Below are positions 1-7,804 of a DNA stretch of 64,000 nt, in pieces. The notes beneath the pieces were generated by a model that was not told where the DNA came from, ran no database searches, and saw only the letters and a program-made list of their open reading frames with translations. Source of the DNA: Azospirillum canadense (lineage in GTDB: Bacteria > Pseudomonadota > Alphaproteobacteria > Azospirillales > Azospirillaceae); assembly GCF_025961225.1 (NCBI RefSeq), contig NZ_JAOQNG010000010.1, positions 424,501-488,500 on the forward strand, given 5' to 3'. Position 1 is the first letter of the stretch. Every line of letters begins with the position of its first letter. A program made the position numbers and the translations under genes.

Positions 1-695
1 AACTTGTCGCGGGCGACGCGGGATTGCTGAAGGCCGCGCAGGATGTCCAGCCCGCTCTTGGCGTTCGCCTGGCGGCTGACCGCCTCCGCCAGCGGGATGG
101 GAGCGGGCGGCTGCGGCAGGGCCACCGGCTGCCCCTCGCGCAACGACCGGACCGCTGCGATCAGGGCGAGGCCGTGGCGGTAAGCCTCCTCCAGCGCGTC
201 GACACGTCGATGCTCGGGCGCCGGAGGGCTTCCCGCGTCGTTGGCGGCGCCCTGGTGGAGGGTCAGGGCGCGGGCCAGGGCGCCGTGGAGTTGGCTGCCG
301 TCCGACGGGTCGCTGACGAAGTCCGCGACGCCGAGGTGGATGGCGCGGACGACATCCTGCGCCGTAGCTTCGCCTGAGACGATGACGAACTGGAGCGAAC
401 GGGCGACGCTGCGCCGCATCCGTTCGACCAGGGCGAGCCCGTCGAAATGGGGGCGGGCGAGTTCGACGGCAACGATGCCGATGCTGCCGTCCGACTCAAG
501 CGTGTCGAGCGCCGCGATCGCGTTGTGCGTGACGTGGATGCGGTGGCCGTTGCGCTCGAAGGCGTCGCGCATGCCGTCGCCCAGGTCGCGGTTGGCACAA
601 GCGATCAGGATGGAGGTTCCGGTGACGTTGAGGTCGGCGCTCGTCGGCACGGGGCGGACGGGCCACGCCAAGGGTCGCTCCATTTCGATCCGCAT
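1..695 (-). CDS. Degenerate receiver-domain regulator, truncated by the window edge
   Basis: The frame starts at ATG 695 after a good ribosome binding site (GGGGAGGG, about 6 bases upstream) and runs off the left end after 231 codons. Residues about 25-150 have the length and pattern of a receiver domain (ILIACANRD, then IVAVELARPHFDGL, then ADFVSDPSDG). The phospho-acceptor Asp is replaced by Glu (VEL) and the conserved Lys of the KP motif is lost (SDP), so phosphorylation is unlikely. Residues about 170-231 match the gene at 13884-14870, which continues into a MarR-like winged helix; I infer the missing C-terminus is the same. It is divergent from the cassette starting at 1067 and could regulate it. 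Confidence 0.8.
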   Translation of the reverse strand, partial: MRIEMERPLAWPVRPVPTSADLNVTGTSILIACANRDLGDGMRDAFERNGHRIHVTHNAIAALDTLESDGSIGIVAVELARPHFDGLALVERMRRSVARSLQFVIVSGEATAQDVVRAIHLGVADFVSDPSDGSQLHGALARALTLHQGAANDAGSPPAPEHRRVDALEEAYRHGLALIAAVRSLREGQPVALPQPPAPIPLAEAVSRQANAKSGLDILRGLQQSRVARDK

Positions 696-1066
696 CGAAA
701 CCCTCCCCACCCAATTTCGTGTTCGCTGATCCAAATGGATTAACACACAAAGCAAACTGAGGTGGATGCAATCATGGTCCAAATTAGATGCATCGAATAA
801 CCATGTGCGCGTTGCGGCAAATTCGCAGCTATATGATGAAAGTCATACGTGTATATTGCGGCGATGACATCGAGCGCTGTCGGTTGCGCCGATTTTGCTG
901 CGAAATAAAGAAAAAGTTGTAACGAAATTCGAACATAATTCTGATTCCGGGGTTGTGCCGGGGCGGAGCCATGTCCGCCGGTTCCCGTCCAGTCTGGACC
1001 CGTCTCGGAACCGGTGCCCGCCGGGATGCGCGTAAGGTGTGCTGGTCTCATCCCGGCCACAGACCA
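696..1066. other. AT-rich divergent intergenic region
   Basis: This 371-base gap separates two divergent transcription units and is clearly more AT-rich than its surroundings between about 715 and 945. It should hold the promoters of both. I see no convincing open frame and no clear operator. Confidence 0.5.
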
Positions 1067-1870
1067 ATGCGCCTGACCCTAACGACAAAGATCATCTTGC
1101 TGCTGCAGGTTGCGCTGTGCTTCGCGCTGATTTCGACCGCGGCGCTGTCCTACCTGAAGATGGAGCGCATGGTGGAGGACACCGTGGCTTCCCGCTTCAC
1201 CGTGGCCCTGCGCGGGCTGGCGGGAGAGGTGGAGGGGGCGGTGAGCCTCGGCGTGTCGTTGAACGCGTTGCGCAATCTCGACGCGCTGATCCAGCGTGCG
1301 CTGTCGCGTGACGACCGCATCACCGGCCTCGTCCTCTTTAACGACGCCGGCGAGATCCTGGCGTCGGCCGGCCGCAACGCGCCGACCGGGACGATGCCCG
1401 CCGACTGGAAGGCCGCCTTCGCGCGCGACGGCCGGTCGGAGCGTGGCGCCAAGGTGACCAGCGGTGACTCCCAGGCCCTTCTGCTCGGCATCCGCAACGC
1501 CTTCGGCGGCGTGGCCGGCGGCATCGGCCTGACCTACTCGTTGAACGAGGTGCACGCGGGCATCCGCGGCACGATTCCGGAACTGGCGCTGTCCAGCGGG
1601 ATCAACCTGATCACCGGGCTGCTGATCACGATGATCGCGGTCTGGCTGCTGCTGCGCCCAATCCAGCGTCTGCTGCGGGAGCTGACCTCGGCCGTCAAGG
1701 CGCTCGGCCATGGCGAGCCGCCGGAGATCACGCCGGAGATGGCGGACTTCGCCCCCGACCTTCCGCAATTCGCGGACCGCATCCTTCACTTGCAGCAACT
1801 GGAAACGGACGGGGCCGCCCACCGCCCTGCCCACTGCCCGGCCCAATCCCCGGCGGAGAGCGTGCGATGA
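1067..1870 (+). CDS. Membrane-anchored periplasmic sensor with short HAMP-like tail and no output domain
   Basis: The product has 267 residues. A transmembrane segment lies at about 7-28, a periplasmic domain at about 30-180, a second transmembrane segment at about 190-212, then LLRPIQRLL, which looks like the start of a HAMP domain. The protein ends about 55 residues later with no kinase, methyl-accepting or cyclase domain. The start at 1067 is chosen because the membrane anchor begins directly after it; longer in-frame starts add an unlikely Arg-rich leader. The last four bases (ATGA) overlap the next gene, so the two are probably translated together and may pair in the membrane. The ligand is unknown. 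It could be a sensor subunit for the HAMP-MFS protein that follows. Confidence 0.75.
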   Translation: MRLTLTTKIILLLQVALCFALISTAALSYLKMERMVEDTVASRFTVALRGLAGEVEGAVSLGVSLNALRNLDALIQRALSRDDRITGLVLFNDAGEILASAGRNAPTGTMPADWKAAFARDGRSERGAKVTSGDSQALLLGIRNAFGGVAGGIGLTYSLNEVHAGIRGTIPELALSSGINLITGLLITMIAVWLLLRPIQRLLRELTSAVKALGHGEPPEITPEMADFAPDLPQFADRILHLQQLETDGAAHRPAHCPAQSPAESVR

Positions 1871-3843
1871 AACTGTCCTTCGTCCGGCGCCTGAACTGGA
1901 TGCTGACGGGCGTGGTGTCCGTCCTCATGCTCGTCAGCCTCGCCGTCCAGACCACCCACTTCAACAGCCTGTTCCGCCCCTTGATCGAACCGGAGCTGGC
2001 GCGCAAGGCGGAGGTGGTCGGCGCCTATGTGGTGGCTCAGATCGACCGCGCGATCGACCTGGGCATCGCCGTGGACAAGCTCGTCGGGATGGACGAGCTG
2101 CTGGCCGACACGCTGGCCGCCAATCCCGACGTGAAGTACATCGGCCTGGAGATCGGTGGGCGCCTCACGGCCTACGCCGGTGTCGACGGGGCTCGGTCGG
2201 GCGAGCGCCTGACGGCGGAGGCCGCTCCGGAGGCCGACCGGCCGTCCTTCATCGACACGGTGCTGCCACTGGAAAGCGATGGAGTAACGGTTGCGCGGCT
2301 GCATGTGGGGATGGGCGCCGGCTTCGTGCAATCCGCCCTGAACGAGGTCGTCTACGACCTGGGTTCGGTGCTGATCGTCGCCATCCTGCTGAACGTCGAG
2401 ATCCTGCTGCTGGTCGTCGGCAGTTCCGTCGCCGCCCCCCTGCGCCGCGTGTCGGCGGTGATCCGCCGGGTGGGCGAGGGGCATCTCGGCGTGCGCGTCG
2501 ACCTGCGCAACCGCGACGAGGTCGGCGAGTTGGCCCGCGCCATCGACTGGGCGCTCGACAGCGTCCGCCACCGCGCCGACCTGTCCGGGACCGAGCCGGT
2601 CATGGCGAAGATCGGCATGATGCAGCGGGTGGTGGAGCTGCGCTTCGCGATCTTCATCTTCTCCCTGGCGGAGGAGCTGACGCGCACCTTCCTGTCCGTC
2701 TACATCAAGTCGCTGTTCGAGCCGGTGCCCGGCCTGACCATGGAGATGGTCATCGGCGCGCCAATCGCGCTGTTCATGCTGCTGTGGGCGGTCAGCCAGC
2801 CAATCGCCGGCAGCGTGTCGGAGCGGCGGGGGCGCCGCGCCGTGTTCCTGGCCGGCGCGCTGATGTCCTTCGCTGGGCTGGTCGGCTCCGGTCTCGCCAC
2901 CGACCTGGTCCAACTGATCGCCGCGCGCTGCCTGACCGCCATCGGCTACGCCAGCGTGTTCATCTCGGCTCAGGGCTTCGTCATCGACGCTACCGACCCG
3001 AAGCAGCGCGCCCAGGCCGTGGCGATGTACGCCGGCGGCATCCTCAGTGCCGGTGTCTGCGGCCCGGCCATCGGCGGCGTCATCGCCGGGCAGCTCGGCT
3101 TCCGCACCACCTTCCTGATCTCCGCCGGCTTGGCTCTGCTCGCTGCCTTCATGGCGTGGCGCGTGCTGCCGCGCGTGCAGGTTCCGAAGGAGCGGCTGGG
3201 CCGCGGCCTGCGCTTTGCCGATGCGATGCTGTGCCTGCGCAACCCGCGCTTCGTCGGGCTGGCCGTGTTCAGCGCGGTGCCGGCGAAGCTGGGCCTGACC
3301 GCGCTGCTGTTCTTCCTGCTGCCGCTGGCGCTGGATGACCAGGGCGTCAGCCAGTCCTGGATCGGGCGCGTGCTGCTTCTCTACTGGCTGCTGATGATCT
3401 TCGTGTCGCCGATGGCCGCCAAGTTGTCGGACCGGTCGGGCCAGCGCGCGGCCTTCCTGGTGGCGGGCGGGCTGCTCGCCGCGGCGGCGGCCTATGTGCT
3501 GTCGCTGCCGGGCTCACTCGCCACGGCGCTGGGCGGGGTGGCGACGCTGGGCATCGCGCACGCCCTGCTGAACGCGCCGCAACTCGCCATGCTGGCCGAC
3601 GTTTGCGAGAAGGAGCGCGCCGCCCTCGGCGAGACAACGGTCATCGGCATGTTCCGTCTGATCGAGCGGCTGGGCTCCGTCGTCGCCCCCTTCCTCGCCG
3701 GGCTGTTCCTGGCCCACTACGGCTATGCCGGCGCGCTGAGGGGAATCGGCATCGTCTTGGCGTTGTGCGTCGCCGTCCAGCTCGTTCTCGGCATGGCCTT
3801 CCGGCCGCCGCCGGCCGACCTTCCGCAGAGGACCCCCGCATGA
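1867..3843 (+). CDS. Periplasmic sensor-HAMP-MFS transporter fusion
   Basis: The product has 658 residues. Transmembrane segment 1 is at about 10-28, a periplasmic sensor-like domain at about 30-165, and segment 2 at about 166-190. A HAMP domain follows at about 192-245 (VRVDLRNRDEVGELARA). A major facilitator superfamily transporter fills about 260-650, with about 12 hydrophobic segments and motif A (GSVSERRGRRAVFLAG). The reading frame is continuous, so this is a true fusion, not two genes. It overlaps both neighbours by ATGA. HAMP domains normally pass signals to kinases or chemoreceptor tails; one feeding a transporter is unusual. I infer a ligand-gated exporter or importer; substrate and direction are unknown. 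Confidence 0.85.
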   Translation: MKLSFVRRLNWMLTGVVSVLMLVSLAVQTTHFNSLFRPLIEPELARKAEVVGAYVVAQIDRAIDLGIAVDKLVGMDELLADTLAANPDVKYIGLEIGGRLTAYAGVDGARSGERLTAEAAPEADRPSFIDTVLPLESDGVTVARLHVGMGAGFVQSALNEVVYDLGSVLIVAILLNVEILLLVVGSSVAAPLRRVSAVIRRVGEGHLGVRVDLRNRDEVGELARAIDWALDSVRHRADLSGTEPVMAKIGMMQRVVELRFAIFIFSLAEELTRTFLSVYIKSLFEPVPGLTMEMVIGAPIALFMLLWAVSQPIAGSVSERRGRRAVFLAGALMSFAGLVGSGLATDLVQLIAARCLTAIGYASVFISAQGFVIDATDPKQRAQAVAMYAGGILSAGVCGPAIGGVIAGQLGFRTTFLISAGLALLAAFMAWRVLPRVQVPKERLGRGLRFADAMLCLRNPRFVGLAVFSAVPAKLGLTALLFFLLPLALDDQGVSQSWIGRVLLLYWLLMIFVSPMAAKLSDRSGQRAAFLVAGGLLAAAAAYVLSLPGSLATALGGVATLGIAHALLNAPQLAMLADVCEKERAALGETTVIGMFRLIERLGSVVAPFLAGLFLAHYGYAGALRGIGIVLALCVAVQLVLGMAFRPPPADLPQRTPA

Positions 3844-4871
3844 GCCTGTCCCGCCGCTCCGTCCTGGCCGGCGCCTCCGGCGCTGTGCTGGCCTCCGTGT
3901 CGCCTGGCTTCGCCCAATCCATCAAGCCCATCGCGGCTGGCAAAACTGCGCGCATCCTGGTGCTGACCCCGCGCAAGGACGTGGGCGACGTGCTGGGCTT
4001 CCGCGACTTCATCGGGTCGAGCGGCCTGGCCGCCACGGTGGATGTGCGGGAGGTTCCCCAGGCCTCGGCCCTGACCGGGATGCTGCCGGAGATCCGGGCA
4101 GCCAAGCCCGACCTCGTCGTGACGGTCTTCACGCCGCTGACGCTGGCGGCGGTCGGGCGCTACGACGATCCGGACCCGTCTCGCTACCTGACGGACATTC
4201 CCGTGGTCTTCACCTCGGTCACCGACCCGGTCGCCTCGCGCATCGTCCGCGGGCTCGACCGCACGGGACGCGCAGTGACCGGGACGCGGCACATCGCGCC
4301 GGTGGCGGTGCAGCTGAAGACGATGCTGTCCTACCGGCGCTGGAAGAAGATCGCCGCCCTCTACAACCCCGGCGAGGACAACATGGTCGTCGCCGTGCGC
4401 GACCTGAAGGAGGAGGCGCAGCGCCAGGGGGTGGAGGTGCTGGACAGCGCCCTGCCGCGCGACGCCGCCGGCGCGCCCAACCCCGCCGCCATCCCGGATC
4501 TGATCGCCGACGCGGCGCGCGCCGGGGCGGACCTGGTCTACATCGGGCCGGACACGCTGGTGGCGTCGAACAACAACGCGCTGGTGGCGGAGCAGGCGCT
4601 GGCCCAGAAGCTCGCCACCTTCTGCTCGACCGAGCTGCCGATCCGCCGGGCGAACCTGCTGATGGGGCTGGTCAGCCCGGCCGTGAACGTCGGGCGCTTC
4701 GCCGGGCTGAAGGCGGTGGAGATCCTGTCCGGTGCCAAGCCCGCCGACGGCATCGCGGTGGAGACGCTGAACCGCTTCTCCCTGCTGCTGCGCATCGGGG
4801 CGGCCAAGCGGCTCGACCTCTACCCGCCGATGCGCCTTCTGAACATTGCCGAAATCGTGCAGGACGCCTGA
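3840..4871 (+). CDS. ABC-type solute-binding protein (ABC_sub_bind/TrpX-like), orphan
   Basis: The product has 343 residues with an N-terminal signal peptide (RRSVLAGASGAVLASVSPGFAQS). The rest resembles the ABC_sub_bind family (Pfam PF04392): a KPDLVVTVFTPLTLAAV segment, DIPVVFTSVTDPVAS, YIGPDTLVASN and a PAVNVGRFAGLKAVEIL stretch. In classical systems such a protein delivers a small ligand to an ABC permease. No permease or ATPase is present nearby, so it may instead present its ligand to the two periplasmic sensor proteins encoded just upstream. Its start overlaps the stop of the HAMP-MFS gene (ATGA). The ligand cannot be read from the sequence. Confidence 0.85.
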   Translation: MSLSRRSVLAGASGAVLASVSPGFAQSIKPIAAGKTARILVLTPRKDVGDVLGFRDFIGSSGLAATVDVREVPQASALTGMLPEIRAAKPDLVVTVFTPLTLAAVGRYDDPDPSRYLTDIPVVFTSVTDPVASRIVRGLDRTGRAVTGTRHIAPVAVQLKTMLSYRRWKKIAALYNPGEDNMVVAVRDLKEEAQRQGVEVLDSALPRDAAGAPNPAAIPDLIADAARAGADLVYIGPDTLVASNNNALVAEQALAQKLATFCSTELPIRRANLLMGLVSPAVNVGRFAGLKAVEILSGAKPADGIAVETLNRFSLLLRIGAAKRLDLYPPMRLLNIAEIVQDA

Positions 4872-4872
4872 C

Positions 4873-5649
4873 ATGACGGTCCCCTTATCCCCCGACCAGA
4901 CGGTCCACGCCGGCGTCCTGCGCGTCCGCCGCGGCGCGGCGGTCTCCATCCCGTACCGGCTGCGTTTCCTCGGTACCGACGACCTGCCGGCGCTGGAGGC
5001 CTTCCGCAGCTTCATCTTCGACCAACTGCCGGACATCGACGCCTATTTCCCGGAAACGCCGGAGTTCGCCGGGCTCCACCTGGGCGAGCGCGGCGTGATC
5101 CTGGGGCTGGAGGCGGAAGGGCGCCTGATCGGCTGCGCCATCCTCGGCCTGCCGCAGCCCGGCATGCCGGCCTTCGTGGAGGACCTGCCGCAGCCGCGAC
5201 CGGCCGTCACCGCCACGGCCCATATGGCGAGCTGCATGATCCATCCCGACTTTCGGGGCAACGGGTTGCAGCGGCTGCTGGTCGCCATGCGCACGCTCCA
5301 CGCTCTAGGGGCGGGGCGGACACAGCTGTTCTCGCGGGTGGCGCTGTCCAATCCGCTCAGCCTGTCCAACCTGCTGGCCGGCGGCTTCGTCGTGCGTCGC
5401 GTGCTGACCATGCACAGCGGCCGGCTGCGCTACCTGCTTCATCGTGACATGGGCGCGCCGCCGCCGGCCTGGATCCCCGGAAGCGAACGCGTCTTCGCCA
5501 TCCCCGAGGTCGAGGAGCAGCGGTTGGTGATCGAGGCCGGCTGGATCGGCGCCGCTGTCGACCTCTCCGGCCCCGTCCCGCTGGTGACCTACACGCGGCC
5601 GGCGGTCGCGGCGGTTGCCGCTGAATCCCGCATGGAGGCGGTGTCGTGA
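4873..5649 (+). CDS. GNAT-family N-acetyltransferase
   Basis: The product has 258 residues. The acetyl-CoA binding motif A is clear at about 116-135 (IHPDFRGNGLQRLLV), and the surrounding strand-helix pattern is that of the GNAT fold. The N-terminal 25 residues precede the fold. The acceptor substrate is unknown. The start at 4873 lies one base after the stop of the solute-binding protein gene, and the end overlaps the GTG start of the ATP-grasp gene. A GNAT enzyme next to an ATP-grasp ligase suggests that a small amino-acid-derived molecule is built and acylated, but that is inference. Confidence 0.85.
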   Translation: MTVPLSPDQTVHAGVLRVRRGAAVSIPYRLRFLGTDDLPALEAFRSFIFDQLPDIDAYFPETPEFAGLHLGERGVILGLEAEGRLIGCAILGLPQPGMPAFVEDLPQPRPAVTATAHMASCMIHPDFRGNGLQRLLVAMRTLHALGAGRTQLFSRVALSNPLSLSNLLAGGFVVRRVLTMHSGRLRYLLHRDMGAPPPAWIPGSERVFAIPEVEEQRLVIEAGWIGAAVDLSGPVPLVTYTRPAVAAVAAESRMEAVS

Positions 5650-6902
5650 AGACCGCCTTACAAAAGACTGCCGTCATCGTCGATCCCTACTCGACCGGAA
5701 TCCTTCTCGCGCCGCGTCTGCGCGCGCGTGGGTACCAAGTGGTCGCGGTGCAGAGTCGCCCGGACCTCGCGCCCTCGCTGCTGCGCAGCTATCGGTCGGA
5801 GGATTTCGCCGGCCACATTGCCCACGACGGCGACCTTGCCGCCCTGGTGGAAAGGCTGCGTCCGTTGGACCCGGCCTTCGTGCTGCCCGGCAACGAGTCC
5901 GCGGTCGAACTGACCGACGCGCTGAGCGAGGCGCTGGGCACGCCGGGCAACAGCCCGAAGCTGACCGCGGCGCGGCGCAACAAGTTCATGATGATCGAGC
6001 GGCTGGCCGCCGCCGGCCTGCTGACCGCGCGCCAGACCATGGCCGGCAGCGCCGCGGAGGCGGCGGAGTGGGCCGCGCAGGCCGGCTGGCCGGTTGTGGC
6101 GAAGCCGTTGGCCAGCGCCTCCACCGACCATGTCTATTTCTGCTCCCGCCCGGCCGAGCTGCGGGCGGCGGCGGACAGCATCCTGGGCAGCCGGGACTTT
6201 TGCGGCACGGCGAACGACCGGCTGCTGGTGCAGACCTACCTGGACGGTGAGGAGTATGTCGTCAACACGGTGAGCCGGGGCGGGCGCCATTACGTGTGCG
6301 ACGTCCTGCATTCGGCCAAGCGGACGCTGAACGGGTCGCCCTTCGTCTACGACTATTACCGGCTGCTGCCGCCCGACGACGTGACCGCACAGGCGCTGAT
6401 GGCCTACATCCGGCGCGTGCTCGACGCGCTGGAAATCACCGACGGCGCTGGGCACGCCGAGGTGCGCATGACCAGCCGCGGCCCGGCGCTGGTGGAGATC
6501 GCGGCGCGCGCCATGGGGCCGGCCGGGTCGACCACCGGAATCGCCGCGGGCACCGGACACGACCAGGTCGATCTGCTCGTGGACGCCTTCGACGGTGCCG
6601 CCACGGTCGGCCCGCTGCTGGACGGCCACTATCGTTTCGAGGCCGAGGCGATGGTGCTCTACCTCCCGGTCCTCGGCTCGGGCCGGGTGGAGGCGTTGCC
6701 GGATTTGAGCGTGCTCGATCGGCTGGAGAGCGTGCGCGGCCATACGCTGGTTCCGCGGCTCGGGGATGTGGTCGAGCCGACGCTCGACCTCACGCAGATC
6801 CTCGCGAAGGTCTACCTCGCCCACCCCGACCGGGCCGTGTTCGAACGCGACTGGGCGGCGATCCGGGCGATGGAGGACATGCTCCAGCCCCGTCTGTCCT
6901 GA
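5646..6902 (+). CDS. ATP-grasp family ligase
   Basis: The product has 418 residues and begins at GTG 5646, overlapping the preceding stop. Features of ATP-grasp carboxylate-amine ligases are visible: an N-terminal Rossmann-like part (VIVDPYSTGILLAPRL, FVLPGNESAVEL), a central RNKFMMIERLAAAGL helix, the ATP-binding lysine strand (WPVVAKPLASASTDHV), a hinge strand (LVQTYLDGEEYVVN), and the metal-binding stretch PALVEIAARAMGPAG. Proteins of this layout join a carboxyl group to an amine using ATP, for example in dipeptide synthesis. Substrates are unknown. It is the last coupled gene of the cassette; the next gene follows after 54 bases. Confidence 0.85.
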   Translation: MKTALQKTAVIVDPYSTGILLAPRLRARGYQVVAVQSRPDLAPSLLRSYRSEDFAGHIAHDGDLAALVERLRPLDPAFVLPGNESAVELTDALSEALGTPGNSPKLTAARRNKFMMIERLAAAGLLTARQTMAGSAAEAAEWAAQAGWPVVAKPLASASTDHVYFCSRPAELRAAADSILGSRDFCGTANDRLLVQTYLDGEEYVVNTVSRGGRHYVCDVLHSAKRTLNGSPFVYDYYRLLPPDDVTAQALMAYIRRVLDALEITDGAGHAEVRMTSRGPALVEIAARAMGPAGSTTGIAAGTGHDQVDLLVDAFDGAATVGPLLDGHYRFEAEAMVLYLPVLGSGRVEALPDLSVLDRLESVRGHTLVPRLGDVVEPTLDLTQILAKVYLAHPDRAVFERDWAAIRAMEDMLQPRLS

Positions 6903-6956
6903 GGCCCATACACACCGACCGTCGTCATCACACCCGCACAGGAAAGGACAAGGACC

Positions 6957-7754
6957 ATGGCGCACATCGCCTTCGATCAGCGCTGGGACAAGGTCAAGAA
7001 GGAATTCGAGGCCATCACCGGCAAGCACAAGCCGAAGGAAAGCAAGGGCATCTTCAACGCCTTCGGCAGCTACACCGGCCTGTCGAAGTCGCTGAAGTCG
7101 TGCGAAACCGCCTATCAGCAATGCGACACCACCAACAGCACGGACGCCAAGGCCGGCCAGAGCGCGGTCAAGGCCTACGGCGCCGCCTTCAAGGACTTTG
7201 CCAAGGCCAAGAAGTCCTACGTCACCGTGCTGGAAAAGGCCATCTACGACGAGTTCGTGAAGCGCGAGGAGAAGGACGCCAAGTCGGCCTACGAGCGCGC
7301 GCTGAAGTTCCTGATGAAGGAACTGGACGCGCTGGAGTCGACCATTGAGGCGTCGGTGGGCATGTACACCACCAAGTTCGACCAGGCCGCCAAGGACCAG
7401 TCGACTGAAGAGAAGATGCTGAAGAACTGGGAGAAGAACATCAACGGCGCGCTCGCCCGCGCCGCCGCGGGTGTGGCGAAGGTGAAGGCCAAGCCGGTTC
7501 CGGAAACCTACAACGAGCTGTTCCCGACGCTGGCGCGCGACATCACCATGCAGCTGGTCTTCGCGCGCAAGATCGACAACCTGAAGGCCGAGCCGGACTT
7601 CTTCAAGAAGAAGCTCGACCCCTGGGCGAACCAGAGCGGCACCGGCCTGCCGGTCAAGGTGCCGGAGGACTACACCGCCAAGCAGATCATGGATCTGATG
7701 AAGGAGTTCTCCACGGTCTGCAAGGGCGTGGTCCAGCTGGTCAACACCCGCTGA
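6957..7754 (+). CDS. Unknown Lys-rich helical protein, end of the sensor-transporter-ligase cassette
   Basis: I do not recognise the family. The product has 265 residues, no signal peptide and no membrane segment. It is rich in Lys, Ala and Glu and looks almost wholly helical, with likely coiled coil between about 60 and 170. It holds Cys residues in KSCETAYQQCDTTN and near the C-terminus. A strong ribosome binding site (GGAAAGGAC) precedes the ATG. Spacing to the ligase gene is 54 bases, and a strong hairpin follows its stop, so it is probably the last gene of the same transcript. GC-rich third codon positions show it is really coding. Function cannot be inferred. Confidence 0.8.
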   Translation: MAHIAFDQRWDKVKKEFEAITGKHKPKESKGIFNAFGSYTGLSKSLKSCETAYQQCDTTNSTDAKAGQSAVKAYGAAFKDFAKAKKSYVTVLEKAIYDEFVKREEKDAKSAYERALKFLMKELDALESTIEASVGMYTTKFDQAAKDQSTEEKMLKNWEKNINGALARAAAGVAKVKAKPVPETYNELFPTLARDITMQLVFARKIDNLKAEPDFFKKKLDPWANQSGTGLPVKVPEDYTAKQIMDLMKEFSTVCKGVVQLVNTR

Positions 7755-7761
7755 CTGGAAA

Positions 7762-7796
7762 GCGTGCCCCTCTCCCGCCTCGGGAGAGGGGCATGC
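7762..7796. terminator. Hairpin between convergent genes
   Basis: Arms 7762-7776 and 7782-7796 pair over 15 base pairs with one G-T pair and a 5-base loop. It lies between the stops of two convergent genes and could end transcripts from both sides. There is no T-run after it. Confidence 0.65.
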
Positions 7797-7804
7797 TGGG
7801 CCGG

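Noticed and set aside
953..1066. Longer N-terminus for the first cassette gene
   Set aside because: The extra 38 residues are Arg/Gly-rich and would bury the membrane anchor; the start at 1067 directly precedes the hydrophobic segment.
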